Positions 1 through 6,471 of a stretch of DNA of 9,327 nt are shown one piece after another. The stretch lies in the NCBI GenBank assembly GCA_035761045.1, contig DASTRU010000177.1:1-9327 (forward strand), read 5' to 3'. Position 1 is the stretch's first letter. Each line of letters opens with the position of its first letter. Source of the stretch: DASTRU01 sp035761045. GTDB taxonomy: Bacteria; Pseudomonadota; Gammaproteobacteria; Burkholderiales; Burkholderiaceae_E. A program made the position numbers and the translations under genes. The notes below the pieces were generated by a model, which was not told the origin of the DNA, did no database searches, and worked only from the letters and a program-made list of their open reading frames with translations.

Positions 1-309
1 CTGTCGGCGCGCATCGCCGCGTTGGCCGATGTATTCGATGCGTTAACGCATGCGCGCTCGTATAAACGCGCGTGGTCGGTGTCGGACGCGTTGAACGAGA
101 TCATCCGGCTCAATGGGTTGCAGTTCGATCCGCAGCTCACGCAGGAATTCGTGTTGCTCGTGCATCGCCTGCGGCGCGATCACGGCGATCTCGATGAATT
201 TCTCGGCCAAGCCGCGCGCACGAGCAAGATGCTTCAAGCGCGTCGCCAAATCGCCGATTTACTTAATAAGCCGCACGCCAGCCCGTCGGTTGGCACGACG
301 CCTTCCTAA
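1..309 (+). CDS. HD-GYP domain cyclic-di-GMP phosphodiesterase, C-terminal fragment
   Basis: The gene enters from the left edge already in frame, so the 102 visible codons are only its 3' end; the TTG at 22 is not a start. The fragment opens with LSARIAALADVFDALTHARS followed by YKRAW. This is the conserved stretch at the end of HD-GYP domains, where the last helices of the HD fold carry the ADVFDALT..R.YK.AW signature. HD-GYP proteins hydrolyse cyclic di-GMP in the cytoplasm and are often fused to a response-regulator receiver domain. The metal-binding HD and GYP motifs and any sensory domain lie outside the window, so activity and input cannot be judged. The tail (QARRQIADLLNK, then a short Pro/Ser-rich end) is typical of RpfG-like proteins. 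The stop TAA at 307-309 overlaps the stop of the convergent aminopeptidase gene. Family assignment is secure; the exact subtype is not. Confidence 0.85.
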   Translation: MSARIAALADVFDALTHARSYKRAWSVSDALNEIIRLNGLQFDPQLTQEFVLLVHRLRRDHGDLDEFLGQAARTSKMLQARRQIADLLNKPHASPSVGTTPS

Positions 310-1421
310 GGCCGCGGCTCGTTTTCCGCGCATGCCGCGCATAGTTCGGCCAAGGCCTTGGCGCGAGCGGCGCGATCGAGTTTGCCGAGTTGCTTGGCGC
401 GCTCGTAAAAGCGGTCGAGATCCCGCCCTTCGCGCTCGAGCAACGCGTTGAATGCCGGCACGAGTTGCGTATAGGCGGCCACGCTTGCAAGCTGAGCATT
501 ACCCAATTCGCGCGCGAACCAGCGGTCATAGCCCGCATAACCATTCCACCGTTCGCGCTTCATGGTTTCGTACTCGCGCCTAAGTTGCGCGAACAGTTCG
601 GTCTTGCGCTCGCGCTTTTGCGCGTCGGGAAGATCGCTCTTGTAAACGGCCTCGAGCTTGTTCTTCGTACGCATGAGCAAGGCGAGAAAATCGGTACGTC
701 GCGCGACTAAGTTTTCATACGCCGCGATTTGCGCGGCATTGGCATGCGCGGCGAACCAGCGCTTCACGCCTTCTTGCTCGACCGTGGTGGCGAAGCTTTC
801 GTTGAATGTCGTGTCGCCTTTGACGAAGACGACCTGATGCGCGAGTTCGTGAAAGATGAGGCGCGCCACATCGCCCTCGGGTTGGCCGATGAAGGTATTG
901 AGCACCGGGTCGTCGAACCAACCCAAGGTGGAGTACGCGGGGACGCCGCCCACGTGCACGTCGAATCCGCGCGCGGCTAACGCGGCGGCTTCGGCGTCGG
1001 CGCTCGACTTATCGAAGTAGCCGCGATAGCCGACGCAACCCGTGATCGGAAAACACCATTCCTCCAAGCGCAACGACAACTCGCGCGTGGCGAATACATT
1101 CCAAATTACATAAGGCCGCTTGAGATCGGCGTAACGCGTGTAGCTGGCGTTATCGGGCAAGCCTAATTCGCGCGAGGCGAAGGCGCGCATGCGTTGCACT
1201 TGTTCAAGCCGGGTGCGCAACGGCATGTCGGTTCGTGGGTCCGCCAACAGCTCGTCGATCGGCCGCGCGGCCGCGAGCATCGAGAGATGACCGTGCACGC
1301 TCTGCGCGTAATACCCAATCGTTGAACATCCGCCGGTGACGACCAACACCATGGTCACCACCATGAAGGCCGCCATGACGCGAACGAGACGACGGCGAAG
1401 TGCTAAGGATTTAACGAACAT
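306..1421 (-). CDS. Lipoprotein zinc aminopeptidase (PF10023/COG4324-like)
   Basis: The 371-residue protein matches the proteobacterial 'putative aminopeptidase' family. What is seen: a basic N-terminus (KSLALRRRLVR), a hydrophobic stretch at about residues 15-29 and a cysteine at 32 in TGGC, which suggests a lipoprotein signal peptide. Next come a GYRGYFDKSSA block at 131-141, a zinc-binding HELAH at 191-195 and NESFA at 207-211, whose Glu208 would be the third zinc ligand as in gluzincin peptidases. The last 130 residues are charged and helical. The inferred role is a periplasm-facing, membrane-anchored metallopeptidase; the natural substrate is unknown. The lipobox is atypical, with Thr where Leu is usual at -3. 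The ATG at 1421 has no good Shine-Dalgarno sequence; it is chosen because it gives the complete signal peptide, while the ATGs at residues 16 and 20 would remove the basic region. The gene stands alone, divergent from the beta-barrel gene, and its TAG stop (306-308) overlaps the HD-GYP stop. Confidence 0.86.
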   Translation of the reverse strand: MFVKSLALRRRLVRVMAAFMVVTMVLVVTGGCSTIGYYAQSVHGHLSMLAAARPIDELLADPRTDMPLRTRLEQVQRMRAFASRELGLPDNASYTRYADLKRPYVIWNVFATRELSLRLEEWCFPITGCVGYRGYFDKSSADAEAAALAARGFDVHVGGVPAYSTLGWFDDPVLNTFIGQPEGDVARLIFHELAHQVVFVKGDTTFNESFATTVEQEGVKRWFAAHANAAQIAAYENLVARRTDFLALLMRTKNKLEAVYKSDLPDAQKRERKTELFAQLRREYETMKRERWNGYAGYDRWFARELGNAQLASVAAYTQLVPAFNALLEREGRDLDRFYERAKQLGKLDRAARAKALAELCAACAENEPRP

Positions 1422-1466
1422 GCGTGTTGGCGTTGCGAATTGCCCGCTTCATGAAAGTGATGAATT

Positions 1467-1510
1467 TCCCTAAACCTAGTTGGCGCTTTGCCACCTAATG
1501 TTCTCAGGGA
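1467..1510. repeat. Nested imperfect inverted repeat
   Basis: Inner arms TAGTTGGC (1477-1484) and GCCACCTA (1490-1497) pair over 8 positions with one mismatch around a 5-nt loop. Outer arms TCCCT (1467-1471) and AGGGA (1506-1510) pair perfectly, with an asymmetric internal loop between the two levels. It sits 46 to 89 bp upstream of the aminopeptidase start. It could be an operator or a leader structure of that gene, or chance. It has no T-run and is not a terminator. Confidence 0.35.
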
Positions 1511-1646
1511 TACGTCGTACCGCACAGCTAATGAATTCTCTTGTGATGGATTGAATAAGACTCTCATTTCCCTTGGTAAATAGCCGTCGAAATGCGCTTA
1601 TTCGCACGTTAAGAATTAGGACGAATGCCTAGCCTTCGCATATGGG

Positions 1647-1664
1647 ACATCCCCTCTTGGATGT
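1647..1664 (+). promoter_or_regulatory. Possible 5'-leader hairpin before the barrel gene
   Basis: ACATCC (1647-1652), a 6-nt loop and GGATGT (1659-1664) form a perfect 6-bp stem. It ends 7 nt before the GAGGA ribosome binding site at 1672-1676, so in the mRNA it would lie just upstream of the start. The left arm also takes part in an overlapping DNA palindrome, GGGA-CA-TCCC (1644-1653), which could instead be a protein-binding site. The function is inferred from position only. Confidence 0.35.
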
Positions 1665-1682
1665 TCGATACGAGGAAGACTC

Positions 1683-2186
1683 ATGGTGCTTACGTCCATT
1701 ACCCGTCTCGCCGCCCTTGTGTTGGCACTGCTTGCATGCACGCCTCTTTACGCGGCGGAATCGGCGCTGGCTCAACCATTGCCCAAGGAAAACGACCGCG
1801 CGCTTTGGGTGTCGTTCGGATTCCTAAGTCGTCACGATAATCGCCACGCGAACTACAACGAGCGTAACGACGGATTTGGCGTGGAGTACCAAAGTTCCGC
1901 CGAGCATTGGTGGTCGGTTGGACATTACCGCAACAGCGTGCGGCATTCGTCGACGTATTTGCAATACGGGTGGATGCCGCTGTCGTTCGGTCCGGTGCGC
2001 ATCGGTGGCGCGGTGGGTTTGGTCAACGGTTACCCACGGCTTAACGGCGGCGATTGGACGCCCACGCTACTTCCCGTGATCGGCGTGGAGTATGGCCGCG
2101 TCGGTGCCAATATCGTTTACATCCCAAGCGTTGCCGGACAAGCCGCGGGCGCGGTGGCCGTGCAATTCAAGCTGCGGCTGTTTTAG
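1683..2186 (+). CDS. Small outer-membrane beta-barrel, divergent PagP-like protein
   Basis: The 167-residue protein has a Sec signal peptide (hydrophobic residues 9-18, probable cleavage after Ala24 in PLYA-AE) and ends in a terminal phenylalanine within alternating residues (AVQFKLRLF), as outer-membrane barrels do. By eye it lines up with E. coli PagP, the lipid A palmitoyltransferase. YNER at 58-61 corresponds to YNE(Q/R) there, YGW at 95-97 to the PagP YGW, and TLLPVIGVEYGRV...YIPS at 128-149 to VLLPLASVGYGPV...YIPG. PagP's catalytic Asp-Ser pair falls on Asn84-Ser85 with no gaps back from YGW, so Ser is kept and Asp is replaced. The catalytic His could be His51 or His55, in a shorter first loop. 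The barrel fold and location are fairly safe; palmitoyltransferase activity is not established. The start has a good GAGGA site at 1672-1676, 6 nt before ATG. Its stop is 10 bp from the recG stop, tail to tail. Confidence 0.72.
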   Translation: MVLTSITRLAALVLALLACTPLYAAESALAQPLPKENDRALWVSFGFLSRHDNRHANYNERNDGFGVEYQSSAEHWWSVGHYRNSVRHSSTYLQYGWMPLSFGPVRIGGAVGLVNGYPRLNGGDWTPTLLPVIGVEYGRVGANIVYIPSVAGQAAGAVAVQFKLRLF

Positions 2187-2196
2187 TCCGAACCAC

Positions 2197-4284
2197 TTAA
2201 GCTTTTAAAAATTCCTCGCGGCCGCCGTGCCATCGCTCCAAATGCGCGCGTGCCGCGTGTGGTGCGTGCTCAATCAGCCAGGCGGCGGCGTCTCGCGCTT
2301 GCTCGACCAACTCGGCGTCAAGTTCCAAATCAGCAAATCGCAATAACGGCGCGCCACTTTGACGAGCGCCCAAGAACTCGCCCGGCCCGCGCAATTCCAA
2401 ATCGCGCCGCGCGATTTCGAAACCATCGGTCGTTTCGTACAAAGTCCTAAGTCGTTGCTTGGCGTTGTTGGATAAGGGCTTGGCGTACATCAATACGCAA
2501 GCCGATGCGGCCGCGCCGCGCCCGACTCGACCGCGCAACTGATGCAACTGCGCAAGTCCAAATCGCTCCGCATGTTCGACCACCATAAGCGAGGCATTGG
2601 GTACGTCCACGCCTACTTCGATCACCGTGGTGGCGACAAGCACATGTACCTCGTTGCGCGCGAAGGCGTCCATGACGGCTTGCTTTTCCGCCGTCGGCAG
2701 CCGCCCATGCACCAGTCCGACCTTAAGCTCGGACAGCTCCGCGCTTAAACGCGCGTGAGTATCGATCGCCGTTTGCAATTCAAGCGCCTGCGCGCCACGC
2801 GTGGGACCGCTGCCCTCGGGATTCTCCTCAATCAACGGACACACCCAATACGCTTGACGCCCCGCATGCACGGCTTCGCGCACGCGGGCAATAACTTCGT
2901 CGCGTCGTGCATCGTCGACGAGGTGGGTGCGAATCGGCGTGCGCCCCGGCGGTAATTCATCGATCACGCTGACATCGAGATCGGCGAGATACGTCATCGC
3001 AAGCGTTCGCGGAATCGGCGTGGCACTCATCATTAATTGATGCGGTTCGAGCATGCCAACCTCGCTCGATGTTTTAGCGCGTAACGCCAGCCGTTGCGCG
3101 ACGCCAAAGCGATGCTGCTCGTCCACGATCGCAAGGCCGAGCCGCGCGAATTCGGCGCGATCTTGAAACAACGCATGCGTGCCAATCGCCAAGGGCGCGG
3201 CGCCGCTTGCGATCGCATCGAGCGCGGCCCGCTTTTCGCGCGTCTTGAGAGACCCCGTCAACCACGCAACCGTGACGCCTAATGGTTCGAGCAATTGCGC
3301 GATCTTGCGAAAGTGCTGTTCCGCCAGCAGCTCGGTTGGCGCCATCAAGGCGGCTTGCCATCCCGCGTCGATCGCTTGCGCGGCGGCTAATGCCGCGACC
3401 ACGGTTTTACCGGCGCCGACGTCGCCTTGAAGCAAGCGCGTCATCGGAAACGCACGTTGCAGATCGGCCGCGATTTCAGCGCTCACGCGTTCTTGCGCGC
3501 GCGTTAGTTTGAACGGCAAGGCGGCCCGCAAGCGCTCGACCAATACGCCGGGACGCATGATGGGCGACCGCTTGGCATGCCGTCGCGCGCGCGCGCGTCG
3601 TAGCGCCAGTTGTTGCGCGAGTAACTCCTCGAACTTAATGCGCGTCCATGCCGGATGCGTTTTATCGATCAACGCCGCCTCGTCGCCTCGTGGAGGCTGG
3701 TGCAAGGTGCGCACCGCTTGCTCAAGCGGCATGAGTTCGGCCAGCGGGGCCAACGTATCGGGCAGCACCTCGTCGAGCGCGACGTGCGCAAGCGCGGCGT
3801 CGATACGCTTGCGCAATGTAGTTTGCGAGATGCCTTCGCCCGCGGGATAAATTGGCGTGAGCGTGGTGGGCAACGGCGCCGATTCATCGACCACGCGCGT
3901 CTTTGGATGCACCATTTCTACGACCGCATGCGAACCGAAGCCGCGCCGCACCTCGCCCCGCGCGCGCACGACCGCATGTTCATCGCGCGCGCGTTCGAAC
4001 ACGGTGATTTGGCTGCCGTAAAAGTTGAGAAACCGCAGCAGCAACTCGCCGCTGTCGTCGTCGATACGCACCACCAATTGACGGCGCGGTCGGTATTGCA
4101 CATCGACCGCCACGACACGGCCTTGCACTTGCGTGGTGTCTCCGGGCGCGCAATCGGCGATGCGTTCGAGCCGGGTTTCGTCCTCGTAACGCAATGGCAA
4201 GTGCAAGACGAAATCGATCGGCCGCGCCAGGCCAAGCCGCGCAAGCTTTTCATCCAACTTCAAAGGCACTCGTTGCTGTTTCAT
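2197..4284 (-). CDS. recG: ATP-dependent DNA helicase RecG
   Basis: RecG remodels stalled replication forks and branched recombination intermediates in the cytoplasm. From the ATG at 4284 the product has 695 residues, close to E. coli RecG (693). The N-terminus carries the family's LARLGL...DFVLHLPLRYEDET block, followed by the OB-fold wedge domain that contacts the DNA branch. The helicase core shows Walker A GDVGAGKT at 287-294, the DEQH box at 388-391, and later motifs including SATPIPRT, TTVIEVGVDVPNA and QLRGRVGRG. The C-terminus has the usual GPGEFLGARQSG element. A further in-frame extension reaches a TTG at 4359, but those 25 residues are not RecG-like, so I use the ATG at 4284; ATG at 4320 is a second option. 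No strong ribosome binding site is seen for any of them. The gene is divergent from the permease. A (CG)7 run at 3584-3597 encodes part of an Arg/Ala-rich stretch near residue 230. Confidence 0.96.
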   Translation of the reverse strand: MKQQRVPLKLDEKLARLGLARPIDFVLHLPLRYEDETRLERIADCAPGDTTQVQGRVVAVDVQYRPRRQLVVRIDDDSGELLLRFLNFYGSQITVFERARDEHAVVRARGEVRRGFGSHAVVEMVHPKTRVVDESAPLPTTLTPIYPAGEGISQTTLRKRIDAALAHVALDEVLPDTLAPLAELMPLEQAVRTLHQPPRGDEAALIDKTHPAWTRIKFEELLAQQLALRRARARRHAKRSPIMRPGVLVERLRAALPFKLTRAQERVSAEIAADLQRAFPMTRLLQGDVGAGKTVVAALAAAQAIDAGWQAALMAPTELLAEQHFRKIAQLLEPLGVTVAWLTGSLKTREKRAALDAIASGAAPLAIGTHALFQDRAEFARLGLAIVDEQHRFGVAQRLALRAKTSSEVGMLEPHQLMMSATPIPRTLAMTYLADLDVSVIDELPPGRTPIRTHLVDDARRDEVIARVREAVHAGRQAYWVCPLIEENPEGSGPTRGAQALELQTAIDTHARLSAELSELKVGLVHGRLPTAEKQAVMDAFARNEVHVLVATTVIEVGVDVPNASLMVVEHAERFGLAQLHQLRGRVGRGAAASACVLMYAKPLSNNAKQRLRTLYETTDGFEIARRDLELRGPGEFLGARQSGAPLLRFADLELDAELVEQARDAAAWLIEHAPHAARAHLERWHGGREEFLKA

Positions 4285-4345
4285 CAAACGGCGACTGTAG
4301 CGAAAGCAAAGGTTTCGCATATCAGAATTCTTGAAACATCGCGAA

Positions 4346-4375
4346 TTGCTAGCTCGCAAACGCGAGGCGTATAGT
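4346..4375 (+). promoter_or_regulatory. Predicted sigma-70 promoter of the KimA-like permease
   Basis: TTGCTA (4346-4351, 4 of 6 consensus bases) and TATAGT (4370-4375, 5 of 6) are separated by 18 bp, which puts the transcription start near 4381-4383 and gives a leader of about 50 nt. The spacer holds a TTGC-N6-GCAA dyad (4346-4359) whose half-sites resemble those of the perfect palindrome just downstream. Called by eye only. Confidence 0.5.
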
Positions 4376-4384
4376 CGGCGCCCC

Positions 4385-4399
4385 TATTGCGACGCAATA
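4385..4399. promoter_or_regulatory. Perfect 15-bp palindrome, candidate operator
   Basis: TATTGCG-A-CGCAATA is a perfect inverted repeat with 7-bp arms and a single central base. It begins only a few bases after the predicted start site of the permease promoter, where a bound repressor would block transcription. The one-base centre makes an RNA hairpin implausible, so a dimeric DNA-binding protein is the likelier reading. The regulator is unknown, and none is encoded in the window. Confidence 0.45.
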
Positions 4400-4434
4400 C
4401 TCAGCGTACTCGTCAGGGTATGCATCGGTGACTT

Positions 4435-6390
4435 ATGGCTCCCGCCCGAATACGAACACTGCTCTTTGGTAAACCGTTAGACCCCACGCGCGCCGATACT
4501 CGTCAATCACTCGCACTCGCCGCGTTTCTTGCATGGGTTGGATTAGGGGCGGATGGGTTGTCATCTTCGGCTTATGGCCCGGAAGAAGCGTTCAAGGCCT
4601 TGGGGCCACATACCGAATTCGGTCTTTATCTTGCCGTCGCCACCGCCATCACCGTGTTCGTGATCGCGCTGGCATACAACCAAATCATCGAATTGTTTCC
4701 CACCGGCGGTGGTGGGTATCGCGTGGCGACTACCTTGTTAGGACCGCATGCGGGCTTAGTGGCCGGCGCGGCCTTGATCGTCGATTACATGCTGACGATC
4801 ACGATTTCGGCGGCGGCGGGCGTGGATGCGGTGTTCTCGCTCATGCCTGGGGACTGGCAAGGCTACAAGTTGGTCTGTGCCTGCGCGGTCATCATCTTGC
4901 TGTTGTATTTGAATTTGCGCGGCGTACGCGAGTCGATCATGGTGTTGCTGCCCATCTTCGCGGGCTTCGCCGTCACCCATGCCTTCCTTATCGTGTACGG
5001 CATCGCGGCGCATGCGGAAGGCATCGGCGGACTTATTCCCGCCACGATCGCCGACACCACCGAACTCGCGTCCGAAACATCATGGATGTTCGTCGTCGCG
5101 CTTTTCATGAAGGCGTATTCATTAGGGGGCGGCACGTATACCGGGATCGAGGCGGTCTCGAACAACGTGCAGCACTTAGCCGAACCGCGCGAGAAAACCG
5201 GCAAGGCCACGATGCTCTTGATGGCCACGTCGCTCGCATTCACCGCCGGCGGCATCATCTTGCTCTACCTATTGTGGGACGCGCGCGTGACCGAGGGCTC
5301 GACGCTGAACGCGGTTGTGTTCAAGGAAGTGTTGGCAAACGCGGGATTCGATGGTCACAACCTAACCGTCGCGCTTACCACCGTGCTCGCGTTTGAAGCG
5401 GGCTTGTTGTTCATCGCGGCCAACACGGGGTTTCTCGGCGGCCCCGCGGTGCTTGCCAATATGGCGGTGGATTCGTGGGTGCCGCATAAATTCCGCTACT
5501 TGTCCCAACGCCTAGTCACGCAAAACGGTTTGGTATTGATGGGCGCGGGCGCCTTGGGAATCTTGTTCATCACCAATGGCCAAGTGCATTTGTTGGTGGT
5601 GCTGTACTCGATCAATGTATTTCTGACTTTCGCGCTGTCCCTACTCGGCTTGGTGAAGTATTGGATCAAGCACAAGGAGCAGCCGCGTCGCTTATGGCGG
5701 CTCTCGCTTTCGCTGGCCGGTTTCTTGATCACCATCGGCATTCTGACCGGCACCATCATTGAAAAATTCTTCGACGGTGGCTGGGTCACGCTGTTCATCA
5801 CCGGATTGGTGATTGGCTTATGCATGCTCGTACGCACGCATTACCGGGATACTAAAAACAAGATCGGCCAGGTCGACGCGGTGTTCGCCAATCAACCGTT
5901 TGGCTCGGAAACTCAGTTTCCCGAGCCCGATCCGCAAGCACCAACCGCGGCCTTCATTGTGGGTAGTTCACGCGGCGGTGGTTTGCATGCGCTGTTATGG
6001 GTGCAGCGCATGTTTCCAAATCATTTTCGTAATTTCTTGTTCATCAACGCACGCACGGTGGATTCGCACGCCTATGGCGGCCATGAAGCCCTCGAACTAT
6101 TGCAAACCGACGCGCGTGTCTCGCTTAAATACTTCGAAAACTTTTGCCATAGCTATGGATTAGCGTCCAAGAGCTACTTAGGTTTTGGCACGGACGTGGT
6201 AGAGGAAGTGCATACGCTGTGCGAGCGAGTGCAACGCGAGTTTCCCAACGTCATTTTCTTCACCAGCAAGCTAATTTTTCAGCACGAAAATTGGTTTACC
6301 CGTCTGCTGCACAACCAAGCGGCGGTCGCGATTCAACGCCGCCTGCATCTCAATGGCATGCAAATGGTTATTTTGCCGATGAAGGTCTAA
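4435..6390 (+). CDS. APC-superfamily permease, KimA-like (probable potassium uptake)
   Basis: The 651-residue inner-membrane protein has about 12 hydrophobic segments (residues 25-465) and a cytosolic C-terminal domain of about 180 residues. Such proteins are usually labelled amino acid permeases, but this one follows Bacillus subtilis KimA, a high-affinity K+ importer of 607 residues. Matching blocks are LLFGKPL, ADGLSSSAYG (38-48), FPTGGGGY (88-95), LIVDYMLTITIS (114-125), YLNLRG (158-163), TGIEAVSN (236-243) and AANTGF (328-333). From memory of KimA, the residues lining its K+ sites include two Asp, two Tyr, Thr and Ser; the equivalents Asp40, Tyr47, Asp117, Thr121, Ser125, Thr236 and Tyr391 are all present. 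The C-terminal domain keeps the KimA-like ending with LLHNQ near 622-628. Inferred role: proton-coupled K+ import; amino acid transport is not excluded. The ATG has a weak GGTGA site at 4427-4431, only 3 nt away. A promoter and a palindrome precede it. Confidence 0.85.
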   Translation: MAPARIRTLLFGKPLDPTRADTRQSLALAAFLAWVGLGADGLSSSAYGPEEAFKALGPHTEFGLYLAVATAITVFVIALAYNQIIELFPTGGGGYRVATTLLGPHAGLVAGAALIVDYMLTITISAAAGVDAVFSLMPGDWQGYKLVCACAVIILLLYLNLRGVRESIMVLLPIFAGFAVTHAFLIVYGIAAHAEGIGGLIPATIADTTELASETSWMFVVALFMKAYSLGGGTYTGIEAVSNNVQHLAEPREKTGKATMLLMATSLAFTAGGIILLYLLWDARVTEGSTLNAVVFKEVLANAGFDGHNLTVALTTVLAFEAGLLFIAANTGFLGGPAVLANMAVDSWVPHKFRYLSQRLVTQNGLVLMGAGALGILFITNGQVHLLVVLYSINVFLTFALSLLGLVKYWIKHKEQPRRLWRLSLSLAGFLITIGILTGTIIEKFFDGGWVTLFITGLVIGLCMLVRTHYRDTKNKIGQVDAVFANQPFGSETQFPEPDPQAPTAAFIVGSSRGGGLHALLWVQRMFPNHFRNFLFINARTVDSHAYGGHEALELLQTDARVSLKYFENFCHSYGLASKSYLGFGTDVVEEVHTLCERVQREFPNVIFFTSKLIFQHENWFTRLLHNQAAVAIQRRLHLNGMQMVILPMKV

Positions 6391-6435
6391 GCAATTCTTC
6401 ACGCGGGTGCGCGAGTTGCTGCACTTCTCCACGTC

Positions 6436-6454
6436 GCGCGGTGCCCTACCGCGC
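6436..6454 (+). promoter_or_regulatory. GC-rich leader hairpin before the copper-protein gene
   Basis: GCGCGGT (6436-6442), loop GCCCT and ACCGCGC (6448-6454) form a perfect 7-bp stem followed by TTT. It looks like a weak intrinsic terminator for the permease. However, only 17 nt remain between it and the next start codon, and its base is 5 nt from the ribosome binding site. Any transcript of the copper gene must therefore contain it. It may act as a partial terminator or attenuator between the two genes, or as a structure that modulates translation. Confidence 0.5.
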
Positions 6455-6459
6455 TTTCG

Positions 6460-6465
6460 AGGAGA
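6460..6465 (+). promoter_or_regulatory. Strong ribosome binding site of the copper-protein gene
   Basis: AGGAGA lies 6 nt before the ATG at 6472, the best Shine-Dalgarno sequence in the window. It fixes this start and lies directly after the leader hairpin. Confidence 0.75.
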
Positions 6466-6471
6466 ACTTTC

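Larger units (their letters stand above)
1422..1682. other. Divergent intergenic region
   Basis: These 261 bp separate the start codons of the aminopeptidase (-) and the PagP-like barrel (+), so promoters for both genes should lie here. The part from about 1530 to 1620 is visibly richer in A and T than the flanking genes. I found no pair of -35 and -10 boxes on either strand good enough to call. Two inverted repeats stand out and are listed separately: a nested imperfect one at 1467-1510 and a perfect 6-bp hairpin at 1647-1664. No convincing small gene is seen; the open frame starting with ATG at 1625 mostly overlaps the barrel gene in another frame. Confidence 0.6.

Noticed and set aside
1683..1760. 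A lipoprotein reading of the barrel protein, using Cys19 in LLAC
   Set aside because: The AE-flanked Ala24 site and the terminal phenylalanine fit a signal-peptidase-I exported barrel better, and Leu at -2 is unusual for a lipobox.
1625..1840. A possible leader peptide or separate small gene before the barrel gene
   Set aside because: It runs far into the barrel gene in another frame, has no ribosome binding site, and its composition is that of a shadow frame.
3584..3597. A (CG)7 alternating run that could form Z-DNA
   Set aside because: It lies in coding sequence for an Arg/Ala-rich stretch of RecG in DNA rich in CGCG throughout; a chance product of codon use is enough to explain it.
4285..4359. 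A 25-residue N-terminal extension of RecG from a TTG codon
   Set aside because: The extra residues do not resemble RecG, TTG is a rare start, there is no ribosome binding site, and the region overlaps the predicted permease promoter. The ATG at 4284 gives a normal RecG length.
3655..4374. A 239-codon open frame on the + strand opposite the start of recG
   Set aside because: It is antisense to well-conserved RecG sequence, has an Arg/His-rich composition typical of shadow frames in GC-rich DNA, and shows no recognisable motif.
4376..4434. A cyclic di-AMP (ydaO-type) riboswitch in front of the KimA-like gene, as in Bacillus
   Set aside because: The leader is only about 50 nt, far too short for that riboswitch, and I see none of its conserved sequence.
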